NCBI GenBank assembly: GCA_965276635.1
Contig: CBDIBC010000005.1
Location: forward strand, 372,001-436,000
DNA: 64,000 nt
Direction of reading: 5' to 3'
DNA from: CBDIBC01 sp965276635
Lineage (GTDB): Bacteria > Actinomycetota > Acidimicrobiia > Acidimicrobiales > Palsa-688
Both the position numbers and the translations under genes were made by a program. The first letter of the stretch is position 1. Each line of letters begins with the position of its first letter. The notes beneath the pieces were generated by a model. That model did not search any database. It worked only from the letters and a program-made list of their open reading frames with translations, and had not been told where the DNA came from. Shown one piece after another: positions 49,711 to 58,115 of this stretch.

Positions 49711-51027
49711 GTGGCTGTCTACGCCTTCACCAAGGACACCACCCCGCCCATGCCAGGGTCCGGACTGGACCGCGACCGGCGGCTGAGGGACGGACCCGAC
49801 CGCTTCGCTGAGGCCCTGACGAGCGGGGCAGCATGGGATGACTTTTGCCGCGGTTTGCGATCCGCGGGCGCGGCCATCTTGCGCTCGGAGGACGCCACAT
49901 CGGAGACCGATCTGGCCGAGGGCTTCCAATACCTGCTCGGGCTGGTGCACAGCCTGGTGGAGCGGGAGCTCTACCGGACCGACGCCAGCAAACCGGCGTT
50001 CCTCCGGGCCCAGTCCGACGTCGTCAAGGTCGGCATGGACAACCCCGACGGGGCGCTGATAAGCGCGCCGCTCAGCGACGACGGCACCTTCCGGATATAC
50101 GGCACGGTCGGCCCGATCCGGATGCTGGAGTTCGTGCTCTCCGGCCACGGCCGTCCGGTGATGCACTACCTCGACGAGTTCGAGGTAGGCCCCGAGGGCC
50201 GGTTCGTCGTCACCCTGGCGCGGGAGCGCCATCCCGGCAACTGGATGGAGCTTCCTCCGGGTGTTAGCTCCGTCCTGGTGAGACGGGTGACATATGACTG
50301 GCACGCCGAGGATGTGCCCCATCTGGCCATCGAGCGGGTGGACGCCGATCCGGCCACGTTGCCCCGCTGTCTTCGCACCCCGACCGCGGCCGAGGTCGGC
50401 GAGCAGCTGGACGCACTGGGGACGCTGGTGGCCGACAACGCCGACTACTGGGTCGACATGGTGCACTCTTTCCGCGATGAGGGCGACAACCTGATACCCG
50501 CCCCGCGCCCGTTGCCCTCGACCGGCATGAACCAGTCGCGCTCGTCGGTCAAGGGCTTCTTCGTGCTTCGCCCCGACGAGGCCCTGGTCGTGGAGTTCAC
50601 CCCGCCGGAAGGTCTCTTCTGGAGCATCTCGGTAGGCGACATGTGGTATCGGACGTTCGACTTCTCCCACCACCAGACCAGCCTCAACGGCCACCAGGTC
50701 GAGCTCGACGAAGACGGCGTGTGCAGGCTCGTCATCGCCCAGCGCGATCCCGCCATAGCCAACTGGCTCGACACCGTGGGCCACGAGCGAGGGGTGGTGA
50801 TAATCCGGTGGGTCATGGTCAGCAACCGCCCGCAGCCGCGCACCACGATCGTGTCGCTGGCGGACATCGATTCGGTGCTCCCCTCCGCCACGAGGAAGGT
50901 GAGCGCCGAGGAGCGGGCGGCGGTCGTCGCCCGGCGCCGCGACGCCATCGCCCGGCGCCTCGCCGTCCCGCTCACCACCCGCTGGTCGTACTCCACTGTC
51001 GCCATCGACCCGCCGAACCTCACCTGA
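49711..51027 (+). CDS. DUF1214-like protein of unknown function
   Basis: A 438-residue protein with no transmembrane segment or signal evident. The middle (FRIYGTVGPIRMLEFVLSGH; RHPGNWMELPPGVSSVLVRR) resembles DUF1214-type beta domains (the GNWL-P-G-F-SLLLR pattern). The C-terminal half has LFWSISVGDMWYRTFDFSHH and VCRLVIAQRDPAIANWLDTV. A GTG start follows AGGA by 6 bases. It lies 9 bases after the SMP-30 gene and 49 bases before the sulfotransferase, so all are co-transcribed. Related proteins often sit in actinobacterial lipid or steroid gene sets; a precise function is not known to me. Confidence 0.6.
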   Translation: MAVYAFTKDTTPPMPGSGLDRDRRLRDGPDRFAEALTSGAAWDDFCRGLRSAGAAILRSEDATSETDLAEGFQYLLGLVHSLVERELYRTDASKPAFLRAQSDVVKVGMDNPDGALISAPLSDDGTFRIYGTVGPIRMLEFVLSGHGRPVMHYLDEFEVGPEGRFVVTLARERHPGNWMELPPGVSSVLVRRVTYDWHAEDVPHLAIERVDADPATLPRCLRTPTAAEVGEQLDALGTLVADNADYWVDMVHSFRDEGDNLIPAPRPLPSTGMNQSRSSVKGFFVLRPDEALVVEFTPPEGLFWSISVGDMWYRTFDFSHHQTSLNGHQVELDEDGVCRLVIAQRDPAIANWLDTVGHERGVVIIRWVMVSNRPQPRTTIVSLADIDSVLPSATRKVSAEERAAVVARRRDAIARRLAVPLTTRWSYSTVAIDPPNLT

Positions 51028-51076
51028 GCGCACCTGCCACTGACCTTCCGCTGCGGCAAAGGAGGGAAGTTCCCGA

Positions 51077-52216
51077 ATGATCGTGCACGCCGAAGAGCTC
51101 GTGGAGCGGGCCCGAACCGCCACCGGCCTGTCCGAGCTCGGGCCCGACGGCTGGCGGGAGGGCCTGACCCGCCTGGTCGACGCGGCCCGCACGGAGCTAC
51201 CCGCGAGCGAGGCGGTGGCGGCCAGAGTGGAGGCGATGATCGTCGGGCGGCTCGTCAGCCGGTTGCGCATCGAGGAGTGGTACCGCCGCCAGTCCGAGGA
51301 ACCGGCGCCCGTGGTCGGCCCGTTGGTCATCCACGGTCTGCCCCGCTCCGGCACCACCGCCCTCCAGTACCTGCTCGCTGTCGGGCCCGCATTCCGTTAC
51401 CAGCGAAGGTGGGAGATGAGCGATCCGGTGCCGCCTCCTGGTATGACATCCGACGCTGACGACCCCCGCCGCCTCGCCGCCCTCGAGCGGGCCGCCGGAT
51501 CAGCCGGCGGCTCGGTGCAGCACATCTCTGGCGTCGACGGGCCGGTCGACGACCTCACCATCCTCGGCCTCGACTTCCATAACCAAGAGCTCGGCTACCC
51601 GCTGCCGACGTACACCGAATGGTGGCGGTCGAGCAGCCTGAAGACGACCTACGCCTACCACGAGCGGGTCCTCAGACTTCTCCACACCGGCCGTCCCCCG
51701 CGGCGCTGGCTGGTGAAGGCGCCTTACCACAACTTCCACCTGGACGACCTGGCTGCCCAGTACCCCGACGCCCGGTTCCTGATGACCCATCGTGATCCCG
51801 CCCTCGCGGTGGCTTCCACCTGCAGCACGGTCGCCACTGCCCAGCGCAATGCCCTGCCACAACACACGCTCGATCCCGAAGCCCTGGGATCTTTCCTCCT
51901 CGAGCACCTGAGGTGTGGGCTGGACAGGGCGCTGGCCGCACGGGAAGCGATCGGCGAGCATCGGTTCCTCGACATAGCCCAGCACGAGATGGAGGCAGAC
52001 GCGGTGGCCACTGCGAGGAGGGTCTACGAGTGGATGGGTATGCCGCTGGACGACTCGACCCGCGCCGCCATCGCCGACTGGGCCGTCGCCAACGCGCCAG
52101 GCGCCCGGGGTGAGCACAGCTACCGCCCCGAGCAGTACGGACTCACAGACGACCGGATCCGCACCGCCTTCAAGGAGTACATGGAGCGGTTCGGTCTCGT
52201 CCCACCAGGAGAATAG
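51077..52216 (+). CDS. PAPS-dependent sulfotransferase family protein
   Basis: A 379-residue sulfotransferase paralogous to the gene at 34973 over its whole length. The 5'-phosphosulfate loop is LVIHGLPRSGTTALQYLL (residues 83-100, canonical R-S-G-T-T) and the 3'-phosphate segment is ARFLMTHRDPALAVAS. It should sulfate an alcohol or phenol using PAPS. AAAGGAGGG lies 10 bases before the ATG. It is followed after 10 bases by a TauD-family dioxygenase, a family that includes enzymes that release sulfate from sulfate esters, an unusual pairing. Confidence 0.88.
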   Translation: MIVHAEELVERARTATGLSELGPDGWREGLTRLVDAARTELPASEAVAARVEAMIVGRLVSRLRIEEWYRRQSEEPAPVVGPLVIHGLPRSGTTALQYLLAVGPAFRYQRRWEMSDPVPPPGMTSDADDPRRLAALERAAGSAGGSVQHISGVDGPVDDLTILGLDFHNQELGYPLPTYTEWWRSSSLKTTYAYHERVLRLLHTGRPPRRWLVKAPYHNFHLDDLAAQYPDARFLMTHRDPALAVASTCSTVATAQRNALPQHTLDPEALGSFLLEHLRCGLDRALAAREAIGEHRFLDIAQHEMEADAVATARRVYEWMGMPLDDSTRAAIADWAVANAPGARGEHSYRPEQYGLTDDRIRTAFKEYMERFGLVPPGE

Positions 52217-52226
52217 GGAGCGACCC

Positions 52227-53039
52227 ATGGAAACAGCCGGACTGAGCTCCACCTTCGGAACCGAGATCCGGGGCGTGGACCTGAGCAGAAGGCTCGACGA
52301 CCCGTCATTCGTCGAGCTGGAGCGACTCTTCGACGCCAACGCACTCCTGCTGTTTCGCAACCAGGACTTCGACTACGAGCAGGGGTACGAGCTCATCTGC
52401 CGCTTCGGCCCTGCCGTCGAGGGCATCACGGTCGTGACCAACGAAGCCGCCACCGGCCGGGGCGAGCTCCAGTTTCATTCCGAGCGCTCCTTCCAACGGG
52501 AACAGCCACTGCGCGGCCTGGCGCTCTACGCCCGAGAGGTCCAGGCGACCGGGGGAGCCACCCTTTTTGTCAACTGCTCCCTGGCCTACCGTGAGCTGCC
52601 AGAGCATCTGCGAGACGAGCTCCACGACGCCGACACCATCCACTGGTACGACCCCCAGGTCCGCCTCGGCGACGCCTACGGAGGCACCGGCACACCGAAG
52701 GGCGGCTGGCAAACGATCCATCCGGCCATCCTTCGCCATCCAGTAACCGGTACGCCGATCCTGTACGTGAGCCCATGGTTCACCACGGCCATCGTCGGAC
52801 GGGAGCACGAGCAGGGCAACGGGTCGCTGCTGGCCCGTCTCCTCGAACACCTGCACGATCCGGCCTTCCTGTACCGCCACGAGTGGCGCCGCGGCGACCT
52901 GGTGCTGTGGGACAACTTCTCACTCATCCATGCCCGCGAACCACATGACGAATCGAGAACCCGGGTGCTGTGGAAGTACGAGTTCGGACTGCCCGCCGGA
53001 GTCGGCGTCGCCGGTCCCCACTCGTCCATCGCCGGCTGA
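52227..53039 (+). CDS. TauD/TfdA-family Fe(II)/2-oxoglutarate dioxygenase
   Basis: A 270-residue dioxygenase of normal TauD length. The iron ligands are H84 and E86 (QFHSERSF; Glu in place of the more frequent Asp) and the distal H235 (FSLIHAREPH), with R244 or R246 (ESRTRVLWK) for the 2-oxoglutarate carboxylate. The family oxidises taurine, alkyl sulfates, aryloxyacetates and similar acids. A GGGAG site lies 6 bases before the ATG. It is last in the rightward operon and ends 22 bases from the convergent F420-type oxidoreductase gene. The sulfotransferase next door favours a sulfate-ester substrate, but this is inference. Confidence 0.85.
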   Translation: METAGLSSTFGTEIRGVDLSRRLDDPSFVELERLFDANALLLFRNQDFDYEQGYELICRFGPAVEGITVVTNEAATGRGELQFHSERSFQREQPLRGLALYAREVQATGGATLFVNCSLAYRELPEHLRDELHDADTIHWYDPQVRLGDAYGGTGTPKGGWQTIHPAILRHPVTGTPILYVSPWFTTAIVGREHEQGNGSLLARLLEHLHDPAFLYRHEWRRGDLVLWDNFSLIHAREPHDESRTRVLWKYEFGLPAGVGVAGPHSSIAG

Positions 53040-53061
53040 TGGCCGAGAGGAGGGTGAGCCT

Positions 53062-54042
53062 TCAGCGGAGCCGGCTGGCGATCTCAGTGACGGTCCGGGC
53101 CGCGACCGCCTCGGGGTCAGGGCCCGCTCCCACCGGGCGGATCAGTACCTCGTCGGCGCCGGCCGCGAACATCTCCGATATCCGGTCGGCCACGCCCTCC
53201 GCCGAGCCCCAGGCCACTATGCGGTCGATGAGACCATCGGTCCAGCGACCCTGGATGGCCTCCTCATAGCCGGCTGCGACGAGCATCCGTTGGTAACTCG
53301 GGAACGCAATGTTCGGAATGCCTCCTCGCACCGCCTCCCTCACCTCGGTGGCGTCTTCGTGCACGCAAGCAGCCACATGGGCGACCATTGGCGGTTTCTG
53401 CCGACCGGCTCTCTCGGCGCCCCGCCGAAGCCCAGGGGCGCCGTGCTTGGCCAGGTACGAGGGCGGGCACAGCCAGGTGATCGCACCGTCGGCCCGTTCC
53501 CCCGCCATCTCGAAGGTCCTCGGCTGCAGGGCCCCGACCATCACCGGCATGGTGAACGTCCGACCGATCCTGGCATGGACCCGGTAATGAACGCCTTCGT
53601 GGTCGACAGCTCCGGTGTTCACCAGCGAGCGCAGAACGGACACGTACTCGACAAGATGCGAGAACGGTGCCGCCCTATCGATGCCGAGCGCCTGCATGAC
53701 CACGGCGTGGCTCGGGCCCACCCCCAGCCGGAACCGGCCCGGCGCCAGCTGATCGATCACGTTGGCTTCCGTGGCGAGGACGAACGGATGCCGAGGGTAC
53801 GTCTGCACCACCGAGGTACCGAGGCGCATGGCCGTCGTTCGGATAGCGAGGGCTGCGAGCAGCGGCATGCAGTCCTCAGGGCCGCCGTTGGTCAGCCATG
53901 CCGTTCCGAAGCCCAGGCGTTCCGCCTCCAGGGCACCCTGGATGACGGCCTCCACTCCCGCGACGCGGTTGACCACCACGCCGAGGCGGTCGAGGCCCCC
54001 GCCGACCTTGGATGGCGATGCCACCATCAAATTGTTGCCCAT
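53062..54042 (-). CDS. LLM-class F420-dependent oxidoreductase
   Basis: A 326-residue TIM-barrel protein of the luciferase-like/F420 reductase superfamily. Evidence is EAERLGFGTAWLTNGGPEDC near residue 40, IRTTAMRLGTSVVQTYPRHP near 67, VIDQLAPGRFRLGVGPSHAV and MPVMVGALQPRTFEMAGERA. The pattern TYPRHP and LGVGPSH is that of F420-dependent N5,N10-methylenetetrahydromethanopterin reductase-like enzymes, which use F420 for hydride transfer; F420 use is inferred from family. It is divergent from the IclR gene at 54090 with a 47-base gap, so that regulator probably controls both. Confidence 0.85.
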   Translation of the reverse strand: MGNNLMVASPSKVGGGLDRLGVVVNRVAGVEAVIQGALEAERLGFGTAWLTNGGPEDCMPLLAALAIRTTAMRLGTSVVQTYPRHPFVLATEANVIDQLAPGRFRLGVGPSHAVVMQALGIDRAAPFSHLVEYVSVLRSLVNTGAVDHEGVHYRVHARIGRTFTMPVMVGALQPRTFEMAGERADGAITWLCPPSYLAKHGAPGLRRGAERAGRQKPPMVAHVAACVHEDATEVREAVRGGIPNIAFPSYQRMLVAAGYEEAIQGRWTDGLIDRIVAWGSAEGVADRISEMFAAGADEVLIRPVGAGPDPEAVAARTVTEIASRLR

Positions 54043-54089
54043 ATCTCATCAGCCTAGCTAGTATCTCCGCACCCTGTCATCGAATCGGA

Positions 54090-54989
54090 GTGTCCGCATT
54101 GGGATTGCGAGCCGCACCTTCCGCCATCCGGACCGTCGAGATAGTGCACTATCTCAGCGACCACCCCGGGGAAGTGTTCGCCGTCGCCGACTTGGCGCGC
54201 CGGTTGAGCCAGAGCCGAGCGACCTGCCAGGCGGTCCTTCTCGCACTTGAGCCCTCCGACTGGGTACGCCGGAGCCACGGCGGCTACACACTCGGCGCCG
54301 CGCTGATATCCATTGGCGCGGCGGCCCAACACGGGGCGGCCATCGTAGGGGCGCTCCGATCTGCCACGGCCGCGCTGCACGAGGAGACGGGCTGTGAGGT
54401 GCTCGGCTACCTCCCCGCCGGCGACCGGCTCATCAACGTCAGCCGAGTGGGACCGAGCTCTCCTCTGTCGGTCACCATGGTGGAGGGTCAGGCCTTCCCT
54501 CTCGCCCCACCATACGGCCTGGCCTATGCCGCCTGGGACGAGTCAGAGCTGGAGAGATGGATCGCTCGCGCTCCCAATCTGGGCGCCAAGGGTGAGGCGC
54601 GCCTGAGAAAGGCGGCCGCCATGGTGCACGAGCTCGGCTACAGCGTGATCCTCGATCCGGTAGCTCGCCGGGAGGCCAAGTCGTCCGTCCATGAGCTCTC
54701 AGAAAGCAGACGTCAGCTGGTCGCCCGAGCCCTCCAGCACCACGACCTGCTGGCGTTGGAGGAGCCGGAGCTCGCCCGGATCCGGGCATCGCTGCTCTCT
54801 GCGCCCGTTTTTGGATCCTCAGGGGCCGTGGTCGCGATCATCGGCGTGGTGTTCGGTGCGGAAGAGCAGGCCCCGGTTCCCGACCTGGCCGCATCTCTGT
54901 TGTCCGCTAGCGGACGCCTGACCGCCCGGCTCGGAGCATCAACCGATCCAGGCACTGGAGGCCGCCAGCAACGCGGCCGGTCGGCTTAG
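54090..54989 (+). CDS. IclR-family transcriptional regulator
   Basis: A 299-residue IclR protein from GTG 54090 (MSALGLRAAPSAIRTVEIVH). Its winged helix (about residues 8-65, including LSQSRATCQAVLLALEPSDW) is nearly the same as that of the regulator at 36109, and the effector domain matches too (LSVTMVEGQAFPLAPPYGLA). Both follow a paralogous sulfotransferase in their own region. It is divergent from the F420-type oxidoreductase gene and followed after 17 bases by two split-barrel genes. Confidence 0.87.
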   Translation: MSALGLRAAPSAIRTVEIVHYLSDHPGEVFAVADLARRLSQSRATCQAVLLALEPSDWVRRSHGGYTLGAALISIGAAAQHGAAIVGALRSATAALHEETGCEVLGYLPAGDRLINVSRVGPSSPLSVTMVEGQAFPLAPPYGLAYAAWDESELERWIARAPNLGAKGEARLRKAAAMVHELGYSVILDPVARREAKSSVHELSESRRQLVARALQHHDLLALEEPELARIRASLLSAPVFGSSGAVVAIIGVVFGAEEQAPVPDLAASLLSASGRLTARLGASTDPGTGGRQQRGRSA

Positions 54990-55006
54990 GGGATCAAAGG
55001 TAGCGA

Positions 55007-55525
55007 ATGAGCACCAATCCCGATGCATGCGCGGCGACGTCCGGGCTCCCGCCAGGGGGAGCAGAGGAAGCCTTCCTACGCAGCCATACCCGGACGTTTC
55101 TGCTGATGAGCCGAGGCGACGGTTCGCCGACCTGCTACCCGATGGTCGGCCTGTTCCGAGATGGAGCCATCGAATGCTCGACCTACCGCAAGAGCGCCAA
55201 GGTGACCCGGATCCTGCGCTCCCCTGACGTGAGCGCCCTGATCACCACCGACGGGGAGGCATCCCCTCGACCCGCCCTCCTGGTCCGGGGTACGGCATCG
55301 ATCGCTGATCCGCCGGCCACCTCCCTATCGGCGGAGCCGAGAGACCGACGACCGCAGGAACCACGGAGCGCCTCCCCTGCCGTCGTCGACCGTGCCCAGG
55401 AGGCGATGCGGACCGGGAAGCGTTGCATCATTCGCCTGGTACCCGAACAGGCACAGTTCGTGCCGGTTCCTGCACCTCGACCCGCACGGCCGGCACCGCC
55501 GGCCACGAACGAGGAGCGTCCGTGA
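55007..55525 (+). CDS. Pyridoxamine 5'-phosphate oxidase-like (split-barrel) protein
   Basis: A 172-residue flavin/F420 split-barrel protein. TFLLMSRGDGSPTCYPMVGL, IECSTYRKSAKVTRILRSPD and VSALITTDGEA form the usual first half of the fold, followed by a lower-complexity charged linker (about residues 105-140) and CIIRLVPEQAQFV. The C-terminus is rich in Pro and Ala. Members bind FMN, F420 or heme and reduce small substrates. Its TGA overlaps the GTG of a second split-barrel gene by 4 bases, suggesting that the two form a heteromer or act in sequence. Confidence 0.72.
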   Translation: MSTNPDACAATSGLPPGGAEEAFLRSHTRTFLLMSRGDGSPTCYPMVGLFRDGAIECSTYRKSAKVTRILRSPDVSALITTDGEASPRPALLVRGTASIADPPATSLSAEPRDRRPQEPRSASPAVVDRAQEAMRTGKRCIIRLVPEQAQFVPVPAPRPARPAPPATNEERP

Positions 55526-55917
55526 CCCGTCGTCCGGACATCTCCATGTCGCCCGACGAGATCCATGCATTCCTGACATCAGCGGATGGGGCGATCCTCG
55601 TCGCCAACAGCCTCGACGGAGGCACGACGGCGGCCGTGGCCCCGTTCGAACTGCGAGGGCAGACCGTGGTCTTGTCCATGAGGCCCGACGACGCCATGAT
55701 GGCCTCCCTCCGGACCGACGATCGGGTATGCGTGACCGTCGAGCGGTATCCCAGCTATCGGGAGATCCGGGCCGTGATCGTGCACGGGAAAGCCACGATC
55801 ATCGAGTCCCCGACCTCGGCCGAGTCGGTGGAGGTGCACCTACCCTTGGGCGACGACATCGTCAGCTTCGACTTCTCCAAGACTCCCCTGCCGTCAGATG
55901 GTAGTGCTCTGCTCTGA
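55522..55917 (+). CDS. Pyridoxamine 5'-phosphate oxidase-like (split-barrel) protein
   Basis: A 131-residue protein with the compact split-barrel pattern: MSPDEIHAFLTSADGAILVA, TAAVAPFELRGQTVVLSMRP, DDAMMASLRTDDRVCVTVER and YREIRAVIVHGKATII. The order of strands and the D-R-V-C-V-T-V-E segment are typical of F420- or FMN-binding members. It is translated from a GTG overlapping the previous stop (GTGA). Its last 24 bases overlap the 3' end of the convergent luciferase-like gene, so the two transcripts are antisense at their ends. Confidence 0.74.
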   Translation: MTRRPDISMSPDEIHAFLTSADGAILVANSLDGGTTAAVAPFELRGQTVVLSMRPDDAMMASLRTDDRVCVTVERYPSYREIRAVIVHGKATIIESPTSAESVEVHLPLGDDIVSFDFSKTPLPSDGSALL

Positions 55918-57063
55918 GGCCGTCCCGGGCGTGTTCCGCGACACCCGGTGTCCTCGCTTCTCGAGCTCGGGGAGGACTTTCGTGCCGAGCAGCTCCATCG
56001 AACGCATGACTTTGTCGTGGGGCAACATCCCGAACTGCGAATAGCACAGCAGCTGATCAACCCCGGCTTCGTCGTACCTGATCATCTTCTCGAGGCACAT
56101 CTCTGGCGTCCCGAGGATGATCATGTCCTGCTCCTGGTAGCGCCGCACATCGCTCGCGCTCGTAGCCGAGAGGTTCAAGAGCGGGAACGCTCGCTCTTTC
56201 GCTTCCTTCGAGAGATGGGGCAGCTCCCACTGTATGGTGAACTCGGCCAGATTCCGGTACCACCACTCGACTGATTCCCACAAGCCGTACGTCGCGGCCT
56301 CGTCCAGGTCGTCGCAGCAGTGCACGAGCGTGTACGCACCGACCCGATCATTTCTCACATTGGTGAGCGGCGTCCCTTCGCCTTGTGCACTGTGGTAGAG
56401 CTTGATGACATCCGCCATCTGATCCACGGTCCTGCTCAACGAGAGCGAGAGAAGTCCGAGGCCATACCTACCGGCGCTCACCGCGCTCGAGTCGCTGGTC
56501 GCCGCCTGCCATACCGGTGGGTGCGGATCCTGATATGGCTTCGGCGTCTGAACACGCTCAGGAAAGTCGAGCTCGGTGCTGCTGTAGGAAAAACGCTCCT
56601 GTTCCCACATCGCCACCACGATCTCGATGGCCTCTCTCCACTGATCCCGTGAGCGATCATCCATCGGGACACCGAACGCAGCCTGTTCCATCGGCGTCGA
56701 TCTGCCGGTGCCCCACTCGACGCGACCATGGCTGAGGATGTCGACCGTCGCCACCTTCTCGGCTATACGGGCCGGATGGGTAAAGCCGAAAGGCATCAAT
56801 GTCACACCGAAGCCCAGCCTGATCTGCTGGGTGGACAGGGCCAGGCCGCCCAAGACGACCTCCGGCGCCGGGCAGGCAGACCGGCCATCGCGAAAGTGGT
56901 GCTCGACGACCCAGACCGTGTTGAAACCGAGTCGGTCGGCCAGCTGGATCTCTTCGATCGCTTCGTCGTAGGCCGCCTGCTCCGCCCGGCGCTGTCCGTA
57001 GGGATGAGGGAGGTCCCATGGCCTGACCTTCGGCTGAAGCTCGTACAGCAAGTCAAGTTTCAT
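55894..57063 (-). CDS. Luciferase-like (LLM) flavin monooxygenase
   Basis: A 389-residue TIM-barrel monooxygenase of the LuxA-like superfamily, the intact relative of the pseudogene at 43152-43949. Key segments are MKLDLLYELQP, ADRLGFNTVWVVEHHFRDGR, PAPEVVLGGLALSTQQIRLG, RIAEKVATVDILSHGRVEWG and, late, QDMIILGTPEMCLEKMIRYD. The ATG at 57063 is preferred (GAGG 7 bases upstream), with a GTG at 57066 as an alternative. Such enzymes oxidise an organic substrate with O2 and reduced FMN supplied by a partner; the split-barrel proteins next door could supply it. Divergent from the IclR gene at 57169. Confidence 0.87.
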   Translation of the reverse strand: MKLDLLYELQPKVRPWDLPHPYGQRRAEQAAYDEAIEEIQLADRLGFNTVWVVEHHFRDGRSACPAPEVVLGGLALSTQQIRLGFGVTLMPFGFTHPARIAEKVATVDILSHGRVEWGTGRSTPMEQAAFGVPMDDRSRDQWREAIEIVVAMWEQERFSYSSTELDFPERVQTPKPYQDPHPPVWQAATSDSSAVSAGRYGLGLLSLSLSRTVDQMADVIKLYHSAQGEGTPLTNVRNDRVGAYTLVHCCDDLDEAATYGLWESVEWWYRNLAEFTIQWELPHLSKEAKERAFPLLNLSATSASDVRRYQEQDMIILGTPEMCLEKMIRYDEAGVDQLLCYSQFGMLPHDKVMRSMELLGTKVLPELEKRGHRVSRNTPGTASEQSTTI

Positions 57064-57087
57064 CACGTGTCCTCAAGGGTTGTATTC

Positions 57088-57097
57088 TGCTATAGCA
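57088..57097. promoter_or_regulatory. TGCTATAGCA palindrome between LLM and IclR genes
   Basis: A perfect 10-base palindrome in the 105-base divergent region. Its TATAGCAA half (57091-57098) is the reverse complement of the TTGCTATA at 42192-42199 beside another IclR gene, so it is a candidate regulator site. Confidence 0.35.
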
Positions 57098-57156
57098 AAT
57101 TGGTGTCAGCTATGACAGAGACGCTAGAGGCGGGCGGAAGGAAAGTCAACGCTTCG

Positions 57157-57162
57157 TATGCT
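57157..57162 (+). promoter_or_regulatory. Leaderless-type -10 box of the IclR gene
   Basis: TATGCT, then 6 bases, then ATG at 57169. It favours this start over the in-frame ATG at 57112. Confidence 0.45.
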
Positions 57163-57168
57163 TGGGCC

Positions 57169-58065
57169 ATGAGCCGTCCCGCGCCCGCTGCATCGCGCGC
57201 CGTCGCCATCCTGGACTTCCTGGTCGCCCACCCGACTGAGCCCTTTTCGCTCTCACAGATCGCCCGGGCGAACGAGATGAACCTGGCCTCAGCCAGCACG
57301 GTCCTGGCCGTGCTCGCGGATGCGGGCTATGTGGTCCGCCACCCGTCCAGCAAGATGTTCTCGCTGGGGCCGCTGCTGGTGGCCGCCGGTCATGCCACGC
57401 TCGAACGGTATCCGGTCATCGATGTCGCTCGTGACGAGATCCGTAGGATCAGCGCAGAGTTTGGCGTCGAGCTCCTGCTCACCGTTCCCGCCGGCGGGGA
57501 CATCGTCGCAGTGGCCCGCTCGGGGCGACCCGATCCGACCGGTTTGGAGGTGGGTCGGCGGATACCGCTCGTCCCACCGCTGGGCGCTGTCTTCGTCGCC
57601 TGGGCCAGCGACGAGGAGGTCGATGACTGGGTGCGGCGAGCTGCCAACGGTCAGGAAGCCGAAGTCGACTGGTATCGGACGATCCTCGAGTCGACTCGCA
57701 GCCGAGGCTTCTCGGTCACGATCCAGTCGTCGACCTCCCGCGATGTCATCCGTGAAGGTGTGGCCCGAGCAATCGGGGATCGAGGGCCTTCGGGACGAAA
57801 GGCGCTGCACGCGGCCGTCACCGGGCTCGGGCACGGCGCATATCACCTGCAAGACCTGTCCGATCCAGGTCCGTACCGGGTCCGAATGATCGCGGCACCG
57901 GTCTTCGATGCGGACATGAGAGTGGTTCTGGCGATCACGCTCTTGGACTTTCAGGTGGAGCTGTCTGCTATGGACATCGCCGCATGGGGGAAGCGCCTGC
58001 GCGATGTCGGGATGGTTGTTACCCGGGCCGTGCGCGGCGAACGCCCAGCCACGACGTTTTCCTGA
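57169..58065 (+). CDS. IclR-family transcriptional regulator
   Basis: A 298-residue IclR protein from ATG 57169 (MSRPAPAASRAVAILDFLVA); an in-frame ATG at 57112 would add 19 residues. The winged helix continues SLSQIARANEMNLASASTVL, LAVLADAGYVVRH, and the effector domain follows (LLLTVPAGGDIVAVARSGRP, IPLVPPLGAVFVAWASDEEV). It is a different subgroup from the pair at 36109 and 54090. It is divergent from the intact luciferase-like monooxygenase gene, as the IclR at 42217 is adjacent to the decayed one, so each probably regulates its monooxygenase. Confidence 0.87.
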   Translation: MSRPAPAASRAVAILDFLVAHPTEPFSLSQIARANEMNLASASTVLAVLADAGYVVRHPSSKMFSLGPLLVAAGHATLERYPVIDVARDEIRRISAEFGVELLLTVPAGGDIVAVARSGRPDPTGLEVGRRIPLVPPLGAVFVAWASDEEVDDWVRRAANGQEAEVDWYRTILESTRSRGFSVTIQSSTSRDVIREGVARAIGDRGPSGRKALHAAVTGLGHGAYHLQDLSDPGPYRVRMIAAPVFDADMRVVLAITLLDFQVELSAMDIAAWGKRLRDVGMVVTRAVRGERPATTFS

Positions 58066-58115
58066 CGGCGGCCGGATCTCACAGACAGGGCAGCAGACTC
58101 CCGGGCAGCAGAGGA

